Source: Diphasiastrum complanatum
Taxonomy: Eukaryota; Streptophyta; Lycopodiopsida; Lycopodiales; Lycopodiaceae
NCBI GenBank assembly: GCA_029204225.1
Contig: CM055095.1
Coordinates: 24,844,503 to 24,908,502 of the forward strand
Length of the DNA stretch: 64,000 bases
Direction: 5' to 3'
In this document: piece after piece, positions 35,045 to 46,752 of the stretch
How the letters are laid out: each line of letters starts with the position of its first letter
Numbering within the stretch: position 1 is the first letter of the stretch
Program-made: the position numbers and the translations under genes
The notes under the pieces: generated by a model
Databases searched by the model: none
What the model saw: only the letters and a program-made list of their open reading frames with translations
What the model was told of the DNA's origin: nothing

Positions 35045-35045
35045 C

Positions 35046-35808
35046 ATGGCTCAGCCGTAGCGTCAATACAAGCGGAGCCACAATGATTGTGCTGACGTGG
35101 CCGGCAACCGGGGCACCGGGTCCGCCGGTGGCCTCTCCTCCGATGTCGACCATGTACGCGGCAGCCCCGTAAAAATATTAATTAATCATTTAAAATAAAA
35201 ATAATAAATTAAATAAGCACGTCATTTCATTTAAATATACCTATATTTTTTTACTTTACCATAAATAGAAATTAAAAAAACATTTAATAAAAAATCAAAT
35301 TAGAGTAATAACACGCTGTCGTGCCTCACCGACGCTGACGTGGCTTTATTTATTTATATTTTTTATATTGGCTTTGAATATTTCAGCCGTTGTGCAGAAA
35401 TAAAAATAAAAATAGGAAAAACATTTACGAAGTTCCTTTGGGCCATCGCTTTTGACCCCCCTGGCATTTAAATGGGGAAAAAAGTAGCAACACTAGTGAC
35501 CCGTGTGGTTGAGGCTTGCATTTATTGATACAACCCCCCATTTGCAGCCTTTGGGAAAATATCCACGAACTTTTAAATTATAACTACCACGAATGGGCCT
35601 ATTGGCTGGCTCCCCTTTGCCCTTGCCACATAATGTCAATTTTTGGGATGCATGTAAGAAAGATTCAAGCATGGCAACTAATAAGGCCCATACCCATATG
35701 CTTAAGCCATAGCAGTATGCAGCCCCTCCTTGTGTCTTACCTTTGTAGCCACGATCTGCGAGGCAATTTTGGCTAACTATTCATTTTGCAGTTTTGTTAC
35801 CATTGTTT

Positions 35809-35864
<56 letters not shown>

Positions 35865-37139
35865 TAGGCCATGATAGACAAAACACGTTTTTTCTATTCT
35901 CATTGGTCCAGGTTTTCCCTAAAACATATTTGAAGGGTAGTTGAAATGCAATTGATGTGGGCTGAAAATCTGACGTGTGCTTCTAGAAATTTCTAGAGAG
36001 AGAGAGAGAGAACACGTGCTTTAGAAATTTCTACAATTGTAGAAAGAGAAGTTTTTCGAGAGAGAGAGAGAGGAGCGCGGTTGCGATCGCGAGAGAGAAG
36101 GAGGGCATGGATTTTTCAATCTTTTAGGATTTTTTTAAGGTATTTTAAAGGTTTTATTCGGGCATTAATTACAACAAGTCTAATGAAAGATTTTTCATTG
36201 TTGCAAGTAACCTATGCCACATGTTTTTAGGAGATGGGGTCTTTGCCAAGATAGATGCAAAAATACATCTCTCCTCTTCATCAATGTGGCACTTGGTACT
36301 TGAGCTACAACTACCATTCAAATGTGGCGGATTATATTTACGTGAATCCTAAACACTTGCTAGGAAGTACGCAGAAAGTTGATAAGCATTAGAACCAACA
36401 TGATTAGTGTTTTTATACTCTAACTACTTGCATTAAGACATTGAAGAAAGTCAAATAGCATGTAAAAGCATGGAAGAAGCTAGTTATTGCTATAAGAGTC
36501 ATGTAAGTGTTGCCTACGAACAATTAGAGTTATTCTACATTTACAAAATGGCATTGCAAGGCACGATGTTTTTTTTGGGTGTTTTGAGTAGAAAATAATG
36601 TTTTAAGGTGCATTCACAAAATTCCACCATGGAGCGACCATGGTTGCAACTAGAATAGTTCTAACCATTGATTCATGACAATGCGTTTCTCTCATTCTCA
36701 CATCTATATCCATCATTCAATTCTATAGGAGCCTTTGGTTTCCATGCAATTCTTGCTGAAAAAAACGTTGATTGGATCGTCACTTGAATGTTTGTTAGGA
36801 CCGTCACTCCAAGTACCTACTACAGAGATGGATATCATATATTCACTTTTCAATTTTTCTTTATAGTGAGCAATCTTCCCTTGTGTTGTTGATGGGGCTT
36901 TCACATGAGCTACACTCTTTTAAAATTAGGTTTGGGTGAATGGTCTTTGAAATTTCCTTCCTTAATTTCACAATTTTCCCTTGCAACTTGTTTTTTTTGG
37001 AGTATGTTTTCCCCCAACACCAAATCACCACTAGATTTCAACATCATGTACAATAGCCAGACTAATTTAGGATAATCATCCATACATTTGCTTGTATATA
37101 ACTTTTCCATAAATTTTGATTTATAGGACATCACAAACC
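35046..37139. other. Intergenic, no gene recognised
   Basis: Includes an AT-rich stretch at 35170-35420, several GA tracts (35812-35861 and shorter ones near 35995 and 36058) and no recognisable coding sequence. The minus strand from about 36700 to 37139 may be the decayed end of the gypsy pol that follows, but no motif is secure. Confidence 0.45.
35812..35861. repeat. (GA)n microsatellite
   Basis: About 25 GA dinucleotides. Shorter GA runs follow at about 35995-36011 and 36058-36071. Confidence 0.95.
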
Positions 37140-37870
37140 AGAACTAGTGGCGATGGAAACAAATCTCCATCCCCAACCTTTTTCCTATTTGAAATCTATG
37201 GCTATGGGTGGTCGTGGGTGAAAACCATACACTAGCATAAATGGGTTGTATTACGTAGCTGAATGTTTGGCGTTGTTATAAGCAAACTCTAGTATCGAAA
37301 GATATTCCTCTCAATTAGTCTGCTTTTTGTTGGTGTATGCTCGAAGCATATCCTCCAACACCTAATTTCCTCTTTTTGTTTGAAGTACTCATATTTAGTT
37401 TGATGTAGAGTTGATGGAATACCACCCTCCAAAAACCTCCATCAAACTTACTATTTTGGTTGCTGACTATGTCAAAAGAAAGACTATATAATTTAAATAG
37501 CCCATCTATAAACAACCTTGCTAACTCTGGAGCTGTGATGATTGTTTTGGTCGGAATAAAATGAGCCATTTTGGTCAAGCGGTGAACTATGACCCATATA
37601 GCATCATGGAAATACTTTTCCATTCATGAGTTGTATTTTTAATGGCTGTAACCGTACCCTTCTACCTTTAGATGTTCTGCTTTGTTTATCTGACACTTTT
37701 GGCAACTGGTTACATATTGTTGGATGTCCCTTTTCATAATGGGCCAGAAGGATTGTCTCCAAAGAAGCTCATAGGTTTTCTAAATTCCCAGGTGTCCCAC
37801 TAGGATTGTCATGACATTCGTACAACACTTGGTGCATAAAATCCTTCAAGTCAAGAATGCATATTTTGTT
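37140..37870 (-). pseudogene. Ty3/gypsy integrase fragment
   Basis: Reading leftward from 37870, frames must be changed to follow the zinc-binding HHCC region (VGHLG, FWPIMKRDIQQYV, SCQKCQINKAEHLKVEG) and then the core. The 37623-37315 part is open and shows DAIWVIVHRLTKMAHFIPTK, APELARLFIDG, NSKFDGGFWRVVFHQL and IKLNMST, typical of plant gypsy integrases. The first catalytic Asp region reads VHRLTK instead of VDRLTK. No LTR or reverse transcriptase was seen beside it. A degraded scrap of a different superfamily from most of the window. Confidence 0.88.
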
Positions 37871-38537
37871 TCTATAAAGTAGGACCTGCTCATTTTGAAT
37901 GGATTATTGTTTCGACTTGAACCCTCAAGAACTAAATCCCTCACCTGTAATGGTATGCTTGGGTCTTACTATTGGGAAATGCAGGTGGAAGGAAATGAAG
38001 GATTGTAAAAGATCTATTTCCTCAGTGCAATGTACCGTGTCTATCGGATTCAATTTTACAATTATTTTGAGCTCTACTTGATCTAGACTTTCTGCAATTG
38101 GATTTCACAGACATACACAAAAGAATTTGTGTGCGAAACCATGAATTAGTAGAAGCATTCAACAAGATTAGAATCATTCAAAAGCATTCAGCATTCACAT
38201 TCAGACATTTTACAAACAATCTATGAATTATCAATTTACAAAAAATTAGACGTAACAAAAATGCGCAATGACATGAATCAATTTCTCTTGGAAATAGCTT
38301 AAATTGGAACACAACAGAGTGTACAAAGTAGCGGTCTATCAACATACATGAAAGCATATGAACATTTGGCATCTTTGTGCCTTATATCTCTGTACAATTA
38401 ATTACAAGACATAATTAAAAGAATGGATAAGCTCCTAATGTTAGTCGTAAGCGATGTTGCAGTTGTATGTCAATGTCTACCAAATTGCCCTTAGGATCTT
38501 CGTCTTACGGTGCTTGCTCATAGGTCGTAATCTGTTT
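37871..38537. other. Intergenic, no gene recognised
   Basis: Possibly the outer part of the gypsy remnant on its left side and of a copia LTR on its right side. No motif was recognised. Confidence 0.4.
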
Positions 38538-38816
38538 GTAATGCCTCATAAAAAAGTCTACTTACGTGCTTGTTAGGGGCAATGGTCATAGTGCCTCATA
38601 ATAGCTTTTCTTATGCAAAATGGTGGTAACGCCTCGTAACAGCTTTCCTTACGGGCTTGTTACGAGCAGTGGTCATAATACCTCATAACAACTTTCCTTA
38701 CGAATGGTTGTAACACCTCGTAACAGCTTTCCTTATGAGTCACTTATGAGTTTCGTTATGGGCTCTTTACGAGTAGGCTCGTAATACCTCGTAACAACTT
38801 TCATTGTGGCTTCCTT
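38538..38816. repeat. Degenerate minisatellite around CCTCGTAACAGCTTTCCTTA
   Basis: About six imperfect copies of a CCTC(A/G)TAA(C/T)A(A/G)CTTTCCTTACG core with variable spacers (including a GCTTGTTACGAGCAGTGGTCATAA type) between 38538 and 38816. It lies in the likely LTR of the copia remnant whose 3' end is at 38994, so it may be LTR-internal. Confidence 0.8.
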
Positions 38817-38876
38817 CCGAACCACTTTATTATGTAGCTTTGCGCTTATGGGCTTTGACTGCACGAATGAAACTAG

Positions 38877-38893
38877 ATTAACTTTATGGATTT

Positions 38894-38984
<91 letters not shown>

Positions 38985-39170
38985 AAATCTAACACCCCCT
39001 ATTAATCTAGATCCATGAATGGCTTGATTGACAAATTCATGATCACACAAAAACTCATGTGTGCCTCTTGACTTAATGCCTTTGTAAACATATCCAATCC
39101 ATGTCCCTGATCTTTGGTTACAATAAGGAACAAACCAACAATCCTGCCAATGTAGAAAAATCAGCATCTA
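38877..39170 (-). mobile_element. Copia remnant: pol end, polypurine tract and LTR start
   Basis: On the minus strand a degenerate pol end (THEFLCDHEFVNQAIHGSRL) is followed by AATAGGGGG and an LTR starting TGTTAGATTTATCC at about 38994. The same arrangement occurs at 60573-60620, including ATTAAGAGGGGG and TGTTGGATTTATTCC. Beyond the GA tract, ATTAACTTTATGGATTTAGG matches ATTAACATGGGATTTAGG at 60534, which confirms that both are LTR starts of one family. Confidence 0.75.
38897..38981. repeat. (GA)n expansion inside a copia LTR
   Basis: About 42 GA repeats replace the short AAAGTAGAGG found at the same place in the related LTR at 60551. This places the microsatellite's origin within LTR sequence. 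Confidence 0.92.
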
Positions 39171-39500
39171 CATACAAAATAAGATGCAAACATTAAGACA
39201 TACTGATCAAACATGAACCAAAACCTAAAATATAGTTGCTATCCGTACAATTACGGTACCCTACTGTATTTCACACGTGTGGAACCGAAAATAGCAATAA
39301 ATGATCATTCTACACATAGAATTGCAAGATAACATCATGAGAGTGCACCAATAAGTAGTAGAACCCAAAGAGAACCATGTATAATGATGAAATGAGAGAG
39401 AGGAGAGAGAAGATGTGTCTCTCCACGAGTTTCCTCCTGAAAAGTACCTCATACTAATCATCTTCCATAAGTTGCACACCATAGGACTGTTGGAAACTCC
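39171..39500. other. No gene recognised
   Basis: Lies between two copia remnants in opposite orientation. It contains one TTCACACGTGTGGAACC palindrome (39277) of a motif type that recurs near 53.8-54.6 and 59.2-59.8 kb. Confidence 0.4.
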
Positions 39501-39687
39501 ATGTTGCCCATGCAACTACTGACGAAAGATTTGTCTATGACATTTCAGAAGGTGATAGATGGAGTCAAAGAGGAAGTAGAAGCTCGCGAATGTGACAATG
39601 GTGATTCGAAAAAGGCTCTATTTACTCAGAAGAATAAATCTCTGAAGAAGATTGGGGTTAATCCAACTGCCCACTTTGAGAGGGAGC
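39501..39687 (+). pseudogene. Deletion derivative: gag piece fused to the last codons of pol
   Basis: The open frame has gag-type sequence (LSMTFQKVIDGVKEEVEARE, then SKKALFTQKNKSLKK), comparable to KKAIVEIREEVEMRE at 50281-50475. It then passes directly into IGVNPTAHFEREL, which corresponds to LGLIQLPTLRGSC at the very end of element A's RNase H. All of protease, integrase and reverse transcriptase are missing. The polypurine tract and 3' LTR follow intact. Confidence 0.82.
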
Positions 39688-40312
39688 TGTAGAACACCTC
39701 GACAGACAAGTCTTAGTTCTATTAACAAAGTCTACAATTTAATCGACAAAGGTTGAGAAATCGAATTCAAAAGATGCGATATTTATTTATTCAAATCAGC
39801 CAGTGATGATTCTATTTTTATTCATTCGACATTTACTTATTTGACCTTTATTCTTATTTGAAAGATAAACGAATCGAAAACTGTCGAACCTGGAAACAAA
39901 ATGTCATCAACCGTTTTAACGGTTAGATCGACTATTTACAAGAGGAGGAAGGCCAAGAGACCTATCCTATGACAATATAAATACATGTACACTTACTCAT
40001 TGTAAGTAGGCAGTAAGAAAGAACAAACAGATAGAAGAATCAGAATCAATAGATTAATTCTTACTTCATTGGTGTTTCATATTTATTTTTGCTAAAATTT
40101 AAGATCAAACATCATAGTTGTTCTGATTATCTAAAATTATCTATCTCATAAATATGTCTTATTTAGCACGCTCAATTCAATCATAATAGGACCTGCTCTA
40201 TTAGTATATAGGCTAGATCCAGACACGATTGAAGACGCTGATATTCATTTCATTTATTCAAACTTTCATCGCATTCTCTAAAGCTAGGAATTATTGCCAT
40301 ATCACCCTACCA
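39688..40312 (+). repeat. 3' LTR (or solo-like LTR) of the element A family
   Basis: Starts TGTAGAACACCTCGACAGAC after AGAGGGAGC. It runs in parallel with the element A LTR (TAGATCCAGACACGATTGAA and TTATTCAAACTTTCATCG near its end) and ends near CCCTACCA at about 40312. A TATAAATA box at 39990 lies where the LTR promoter is expected. Roughly 625 bp. Confidence 0.82.
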
Positions 40313-43300
40313 CCGAAATTACTATAGGAGGGCACAATCTTTCAAGCATGATTTTTTGAAAAAACACATCTCAGCCTAACATTCCTTCAATCATACATTA
40401 CAAGAAACCTACTAAGGTTCATTAGAAAGCAGTAGAAGCTTCTATCAGGTCTAACAAGCATCCATAGGTTCAAATCCACCAAAACTTGCTTCCAAGGAGG
40501 GTGTCATTCAGAATAACTTTAGAGAATCAGTTTCAGTTTAGTATAGAGAGTAATTCATGTCCAAAAACCATAAAAAAATCACAATCAATGTTTGAAGTTT
40601 TGAGACCCCTAATAATAACATTGCATACCAAAAGTATTCACAACCTTTGGATAGCTTCATTACACTTCTAAAAATGTACATGCAAAGTTTCACACAAAGC
40701 CATTGAGGAGATCTTCCAAAAAAGTTTTAAAAAATAAAATAAAAAGACCTTGTTTTTTTTTTATTATTTTTGACTTTTTTAAGATGTTCTAATGGAGCAA
40801 ATCCACATGCAAGTGCAATAAGTCCCTACCTACTATAATTCACCAACATGAAACTGCCAAAGGTTCTAATTACACTCAATATTGATTCTTACAATTATTT
40901 CAATCCAAAATCCTCGAATTTTGACCAAAATATTGTCTCGATCCAACATTGACCACAGAACTGACATGCAATCATTAGAGCCTATCATAATGACTAAAAA
41001 TAGTAAGTAAAACCTCAAAAATCATTATAATATGGTAGACCGACAAATTTCAAGCTAAAGCAATGAATATAAGTAAAAAACTGTAAAAAATCAAATGATT
41101 TCTAGTTATGTCTATGGAGAAAGTCCATAACACTAATCATTAGGCTGAAACCAATCAAAAATCAAAAAATCCACTTAATAGGAGGCAATTCCACCACCAT
41201 GAAGAAAAAAGCAAGGAGATATTATCAAAAAGCTGCAAAAAAACAAAAAGTGTCTCCACCTTCTGATCAATGTAGTGATACCACTATAATGATTCCAAGT
41301 GAAGATATTGTAGATGACTATGGATCCAAACCACCCAACTAACTGGAAATTGAGAGCTTCACCCCCGAGCCACGGTGACTGAATACACGAGAGGAGAGGG
41401 TCTTGGCAATTGGAACTGGAAGTAGGTGAGGTAGATGGGCAAGTTTCTATAGGTATATATAAGCCTCTGGGGCCTAGAAATATTTCCTATAAGATCCCAA
41501 ATCCAACCCAATTGTTTTTTATCTCCTTCACATGTATAAAAGGCTATCAAACACCATGCACTAGCTCCACATGCCCTAATGGGTATGTCTAGGTCCTCAC
41601 AAGGTTATTAATTATATTTCTGGCTAGTCTGGAATGGTGAGGCATAACTAATGAACTTTTACATTGGAGTACCACGTATCCACATAAAGGATTATTCTAA
41701 ATCCTCTCCCTCCATGCCCCTGCACACTCCACCAGCTCCCATGCCCCTCCACTCCACAAGCCAGCCATTCTTTCACTACCACATTGTAAATTATATAATG
41801 TAGATGATAAGGCCACTTACATTTTGTATGGCCAAAGTTATTTTCAAATAGTAGGATTTGAAGAGTTATAGTCGCATGCTCACACCCTTTCTATCAGGTG
41901 TGACATTCTGTTTGCATTGGCTCTCCCTACTATGTATATCTTCATTACGCTGTACTTGTCATTAACTATGACTTATGATATATGAAAGCATACACAATAA
42001 TTTTAATTTTTAAAAATAGACCCTTGACTAAAACATAGAACAGTTGGTTTGTACACATGATTTCTTTCATCAAACATTTTTACTCTCTTTTATCTGCATT
42101 GATTGAAGAAAAGGTATTAACTTTGGATACAAAAATAAATAAAGCAATGATGATAAACATTCTACATGCTTGGTTTATTGGATACCAAATTGAAAGTCAC
42201 ATGTAGATAACTAGTCATAATCTAATTATTACCTTTAACATGATTAAATCACTCGTTCAACCATCCAAATCTCTTGAAGAGGAATGGTAACCATATATAT
42301 TATTTTGATATGCTTATTATGAATATGTGAACTATGACATTTATTTGTGTTGTGGATTGTGGCCCAAAGTAGGTTATAAAGTGTTTGATGAGCTAAAATC
42401 CCTACAAAATGACCTATAATCAATATACTATAGAAAGACAAGCTTACGTGAACTACATATGCCTTCATAAGCATAGTGTGGAGAACAAAACAACAACAAA
42501 GAGCTGTGTCCACACAAGGTACCAATGTTTCTATGAAATGGGAGAGCATTCACGTCTTTTTCATTTCATGGATCCAGTGTACAAAACATTCAAGCAAATA
42601 CATCAAAGCAACTTGTGGACATGAGCACGAATGGATGTGTTTGTAGTAGAGGAATTCCACTAGCATTGAGGAGGAAAATTTGAGCTATAACCAAATTTGC
42701 AATTGGTGAAAATAAAGAGATGCTCTTAAAAAACACTACGATAAATTGGTTGGCATGGTGAAAGAACTTCAACATTTAAATTTTCCATGCAAATCAGAAA
42801 GCCAAAATTTGACTAATTCTAAGTCAACACATACTCATCAGTGTGAATAACCACTTCATTAGCAAGATGAAGACACTATACAAAAACAATCCCAATTCAA
42901 TAAAAATTTATGTATTTATTTTATATATATATTCAAGGGTCACTTTTCAAGCTCACTAATTGGCACTTCACAAAACAAGATTTATAGCAGTCCAAAATGT
43001 CCATAGTCGAATAATTCTTATTGTAACTAGATTAGTGTATTTATTCAATCATGCAGTCAAACAAGGACAAAACATATGCATGTTATTTAGTTTCTTAACT
43101 AAGATTGAACCATTGTTATGCCAAATCATTGAGTCACACTTGTTATTGATATTATTTGGAGACATAAACAAATAGTACATCAATGGTATCAATGAGCTAA
43201 TCACCTTCAATTCATTCAAATTTGCCACCATTGGAATTTTCTCATCATAGAAAAAGCAATAAAGTACAAACAATATCAAAGTTGATTTTGTTGTTCAATA

Positions 43301-43879
43301 AACAACACCTAATGATGATGAGGTTGTGTTAATGCTTGGAATTTTGAAGTATAAACATTATTTTATGGGCACATGGCTTTGATTACAAATATCTCAAGAC
43401 ATCTCACTCAAACATGAAACCATTATCCTAAAATATGCCAATACACACACTTAAAAAGTAATATAGGACAATGTAATGTCGAAATTTGTTAAAAGACACA
43501 AATCACAAGATTTAGAAATAAAACTTCTAGAAACTATTACATACCAGTCATGGCTTATTCATATAGAAAAAAAATATTTCAATAAACTCTCTATCTCAAT
43601 AATCGTACATCAAGAAGTATATTTCAATATCAATATCAATCCAATTGCAACATATCTTCTAATCTTGACCCTTTTTTAGATTTGTACAGTCTAATTAAAA
43701 GCCTTATAAGTTCCTTATAAAACACAACTACGATGTTATTCTAGTTATAGAATATGGTCAACATATTTCAATGTCAAAATGAACAACTTAATAACTTACA
43801 ATGTGCATGTTAAGGCCAATGATTTTATGTCTACAGTAAGAAAAATGCATAGATATTTTAAATTATGTCTCTCCCCCAC
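40313..43879. other. AT-rich intergenic, no gene recognised
   Basis: All ORFs are short and lack family features. A weak stretch at 42360-42620 (KVFDELKS, YKTFKQIHQ) superficially recalls pentatricopeptide proteins but is too short and interrupted to call. Nothing else was supported. Confidence 0.45.
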
Positions 43880-44288
43880 AGTAGACAAGTTGTATAAGAG
43901 TGTCTCGCACAAGGTGCAAGGTCAAATACGATTAGTGTGTGCTTGGGCACCTAGGACCTGCCTATGTGCTTAGAATCTGGATATGCTTTTGTCTAAATGT
44001 AGATTCTACATATTGTAGAATCTCCCACTGTATTCAAGTTTAGGTAAGAGATTTTGGGCATTGAAGACCTAAACTTGAATTTTGACATGTGTTTACAAAG
44101 GAGAATCTAGGTGCCAACAAGTTCTAGAAATGATTGTGGGTGTCTCTTGATGTACAATATGTAGATGTAGGTAAGCTAGTGTAAGGCACTACATAGCAAA
44201 TGAAAATATTGTACATTATGATGAACAGCTGTCAACATTAATGTACATCGTAAACAATAACAATGAAGTTTATCATTGATTTCTAACA
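43880..44288 (-). repeat. 3' LTR of copia fragment G (end not fixed)
   Basis: The minus strand shows GAGGGAGAG followed by TGTTAGAAATCAATGATAAA, a polypurine tract and LTR start at 44288. The LTR runs left. Without a second copy its end cannot be set, and the left limit given is a guess. Confidence 0.55.
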
Positions 44289-45003
44289 CTCTCCCTCAAT
44301 GATAAAATTACATTCTTCTATTCCTAATAGAGTACGAAACTCTCAAACTTATATCTACCTAATGACTTATTACAAATATTTGCCATTTGATATTCAGATT
44401 TACAAAAAACAAGATCAATGGCTCCATCAAGAATTTTATCTCGAATAAAATGATAGTGTATTTCGATGTGCTTGGTTCGAGCATGTAAAACTTGATTTTT
44501 GGCAAGGTAAATGTAGCTTTGATTGTCGCAAGATATACTAGTAGCATCCACCTGTGGCTGACCTAATTCCACAAGCAATGTTCGTAACCATACCGCTTCT
44601 TGTGTAGCATTGCTGAGTGCTCGATATTCAGCTTCTGTTGATGATAAAGCTACTGTAGGTTGCCTTTTGCTGCTCCATGAAATTGCCTACTGGTAGATCT
44701 TATGTCATCAATATTACCTGCCCAATCAGCATCTGTATAACCTACCAACATTGGCGCTTCAGGCTGATCATACTCCAAACCAAAATTCAATGTCCCTCGA
44801 ATGTATCTGAGAATACGTTTAGCATACTTCCAGTGTGCTTGACTAGGATCTTGCATGAATTGACTAACAACACCAACAACATAAGAAATATCAGGTTGTG
44901 TGTGTGTGTCAAATAAATCAAACTACCCACCAGCTGTCTATACAAATAAGCATCCACTTTTTCAGATTCATCATATGCAGTAAGCTTCATGTTGACATCC
45001 ATA
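44289..45003 (-). pseudogene. Copia fragment G: end of RT and RNase H
   Basis: Pieces in order: KVDAYLYRQLVGSLIYLTHT, HWKYAKRILRYIRGTLNFGL with EYDQPEAPMLVGYTDADWAG, then after frameshifts SISCDNQSYIYLAKNQVLHA with RTKHIEIHYHFIRDKILDG. These are the end of copia reverse transcriptase and the RNase H domain. The subfamily differs from A and B (GYTDADWAG rather than YSDASWAS). The element stops abruptly at about 45003, where fragment D begins on the other strand. Confidence 0.85.
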
Positions 45004-45005
45004 GG

Positions 45006-45604
45006 TCCACAGTGGTCTATGTGGACCTATGCAAACTAGATCTCTTAGTGGCTACTATTACTTTATCATCTGCATTGATGATTGTAGCAGATGCATTTGG
45101 ATTTATTTTATAAGCAAGAAATCAGATGATTTTGCTAAGTTGAAGAAATTCAAGGCATTAGTTGAAAAGCAAACAGGATGTTGCATCAAAACTTTGAGAT
45201 CTGATGGAGGTGGTGAGTATTTTTTGACAGAATTTATTGATTTCTACAAATATCAAGGGATCAAGAAGCAGACTACAACACCTTATTCACCACAGCAAAA
45301 TGGAGTTGCAGAACGAAAGAACAGATCTATTGTTGAGATGGCCAAGGCGATGCTCAAAAGCAAGGGTCTGCCAAACACCTTTTGAGCAGAAGCTTGTAGC
45401 ACACCTATGCACATCTTGAATCGGTGTCTTGCAAAATCCGTGGAAGGTAAGACACCTCATGAAGCTATTACTGGAAAGAAACCTAATATTTCTCATTTGA
45501 GAGTATTTGGTTGTGATGCTTATGCTCATATTCCTGATGAGAAACGAAAGAAATTGGATGCAAAAGCTATCAAGTGTATTTTCCTTGGATATGATGAGAA
45601 CTAG
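45006..45604 (+). pseudogene. Copia fragment D: integrase
   Basis: Begins VHSGLCGPMQTRSLSGYYYF, where the first catalytic Asp is expected as VHTD but reads HSG. It continues to TLRSDGGGEYF (second Asp) and QQNGVAERKNRS (Glu), so it covers most of the core. TGA at 45383-45385 replaces a Trp, and TAG ends the segment at 45602-45604. The end (KPNISHLRVFGCDAYAHIPD, KCIFLGYDEN) is typical. Divergence from other family members seems low apart from stops. Confidence 0.9.
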
Positions 45605-45616
45605 GCCAAGGCATAC

Positions 45617-46752
45617 ATGATGTGTGACACAAATGCACAGAAGCTTGTAGTTTCTAGAGATGCTACGTTTGACGATATGGGCCAAGGCGAACAATCTGAA
45701 GTAATCACTAAACCTTTTGATGAGGGAGCGAAAGTACAGGTCAAGAAGGAAGTGGATTTTGATATAGAAAATCCATTGGAAAAAGGCAAGCCTGATGCTG
45801 AAAATCCCAAGAGAGTACCTAAATGGTACTTATCAGTCACAGATGGTGCAAAGAAGGGAGATACTCCCGAATCTAGTGAGCAGGGAGAGCTTAGAAGACC
45901 AAGTAGAAATCGAAAACCTCCTGCAAGATTAGAGATGAATCTAGCCCTAATGGGATCCATCTTAACAGCTCAAAAACCTAAAACTTTCAACAAAGCAAAG
46001 GAACACAAGGAGTGGCATGCAACTATGGAAACAGAAATGGAGGCCATATCGAAGAACAAAACGTGGGACTTGGTTGAGCTACCTGATGGTAAGACGCCTA
46101 TCACATGTAAGTGGATCTACAAGACGAAGTATGGAGCGGATGGATAACTCAACAAGTACAAGACACGATTAGTTGCAAGAGGTTTTGGGCAGTAGGAAGG
46201 TGTAGACTTTGAGGAGACCTTCGCATATGTAGCCAAAATGGTAACTATTCGTTCTATCATTGCAATTTCTGCTTTCTATGGTTAGAAAATCCAACAAATG
46301 GATGTCAAATCTACTTTTCTTAATGGAGTATTGGATGAAGAGGTATATTTAGAGCAACCTCAAGGGTTTGTTGAGCCAGGAAGAGATCATTTGGTTTGTA
46401 AACTCAACAAAGCCATATATGGATTGAAGCAAGCACCACGAGCATGGTACTCTTGCATTGATGAGCACTTCAAGCGAAGGGGAATGGTAAAGAGTGATGC
46501 TGATCCTAATCTTTACATTCTAAGGCAAGATTCAGATATGGTGTTCATTGTGTTGTACGTGGATGATTTGATTATTACAGGAAGTAATGAGAGACTAATT
46601 AATGAAATCAAATCAAATCTTTCCAATGCTTTTGACATGAGTGATCTAGGATTGATGCACTACTGTCTTGGCATTGAAGTATGGCAAAAAGAAGACATGG
46701 TCTTTCTTACACAAAGCAAATATGCACGAGATTTGCTTTATAAGTTCAATAT
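45617..46752 (+). pseudogene. Copia fragment D: linker and reverse transcriptase
   Basis: Continues the same polyprotein: linker with RRPSRNRKPPARLEMNLALM, then EWHATMETEMEAISKNKTWD, a CKWIYKTKYGADG motif, MDVKSTFLNGVLDEEVYLEQ, KAIYGLKQAPRAWY, and an intact catalytic YVDD (46557-46568). Three stops interrupt it: TAA at 46145-46147 and TAGs near 46193 and 46284. The sequence ends in mid-domain at YARDLLYKFN, where the LTR of element B begins in the opposite orientation. RNase H is missing. Confidence 0.92.

Larger units (their letters stand above)
33648..35045 (-). promoter_or_regulatory. Putative 5' leader and promoter of the MYB gene
   Basis: This 1.4 kb upstream of the MYB start is less AT-rich than its surroundings. 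In gene direction it holds, starting farthest from the ATG: two 12-bp palindromic G-boxes (35033, 34967), a GAGA-rich stretch (34800-34860), a 12-bp-stem hairpin (34747-34781) and CTG repeats (34648-34682). GAGA tracts are common in plant promoters and are bound by BPC proteins. No TATA box or transcription start could be fixed. Confidence 0.5.

Noticed and set aside
35516-35776. 86-codon plus-strand ORF
   Set aside because: No family features, splice context or codon signal; lies between microsatellites in non-coding DNA.
42360-42620. Pentatricopeptide-like words (KVFDELKS, YKTFKQIHQ)
   Set aside because: Only short matches in different frames with stops between; no repeat periodicity of 35 residues.
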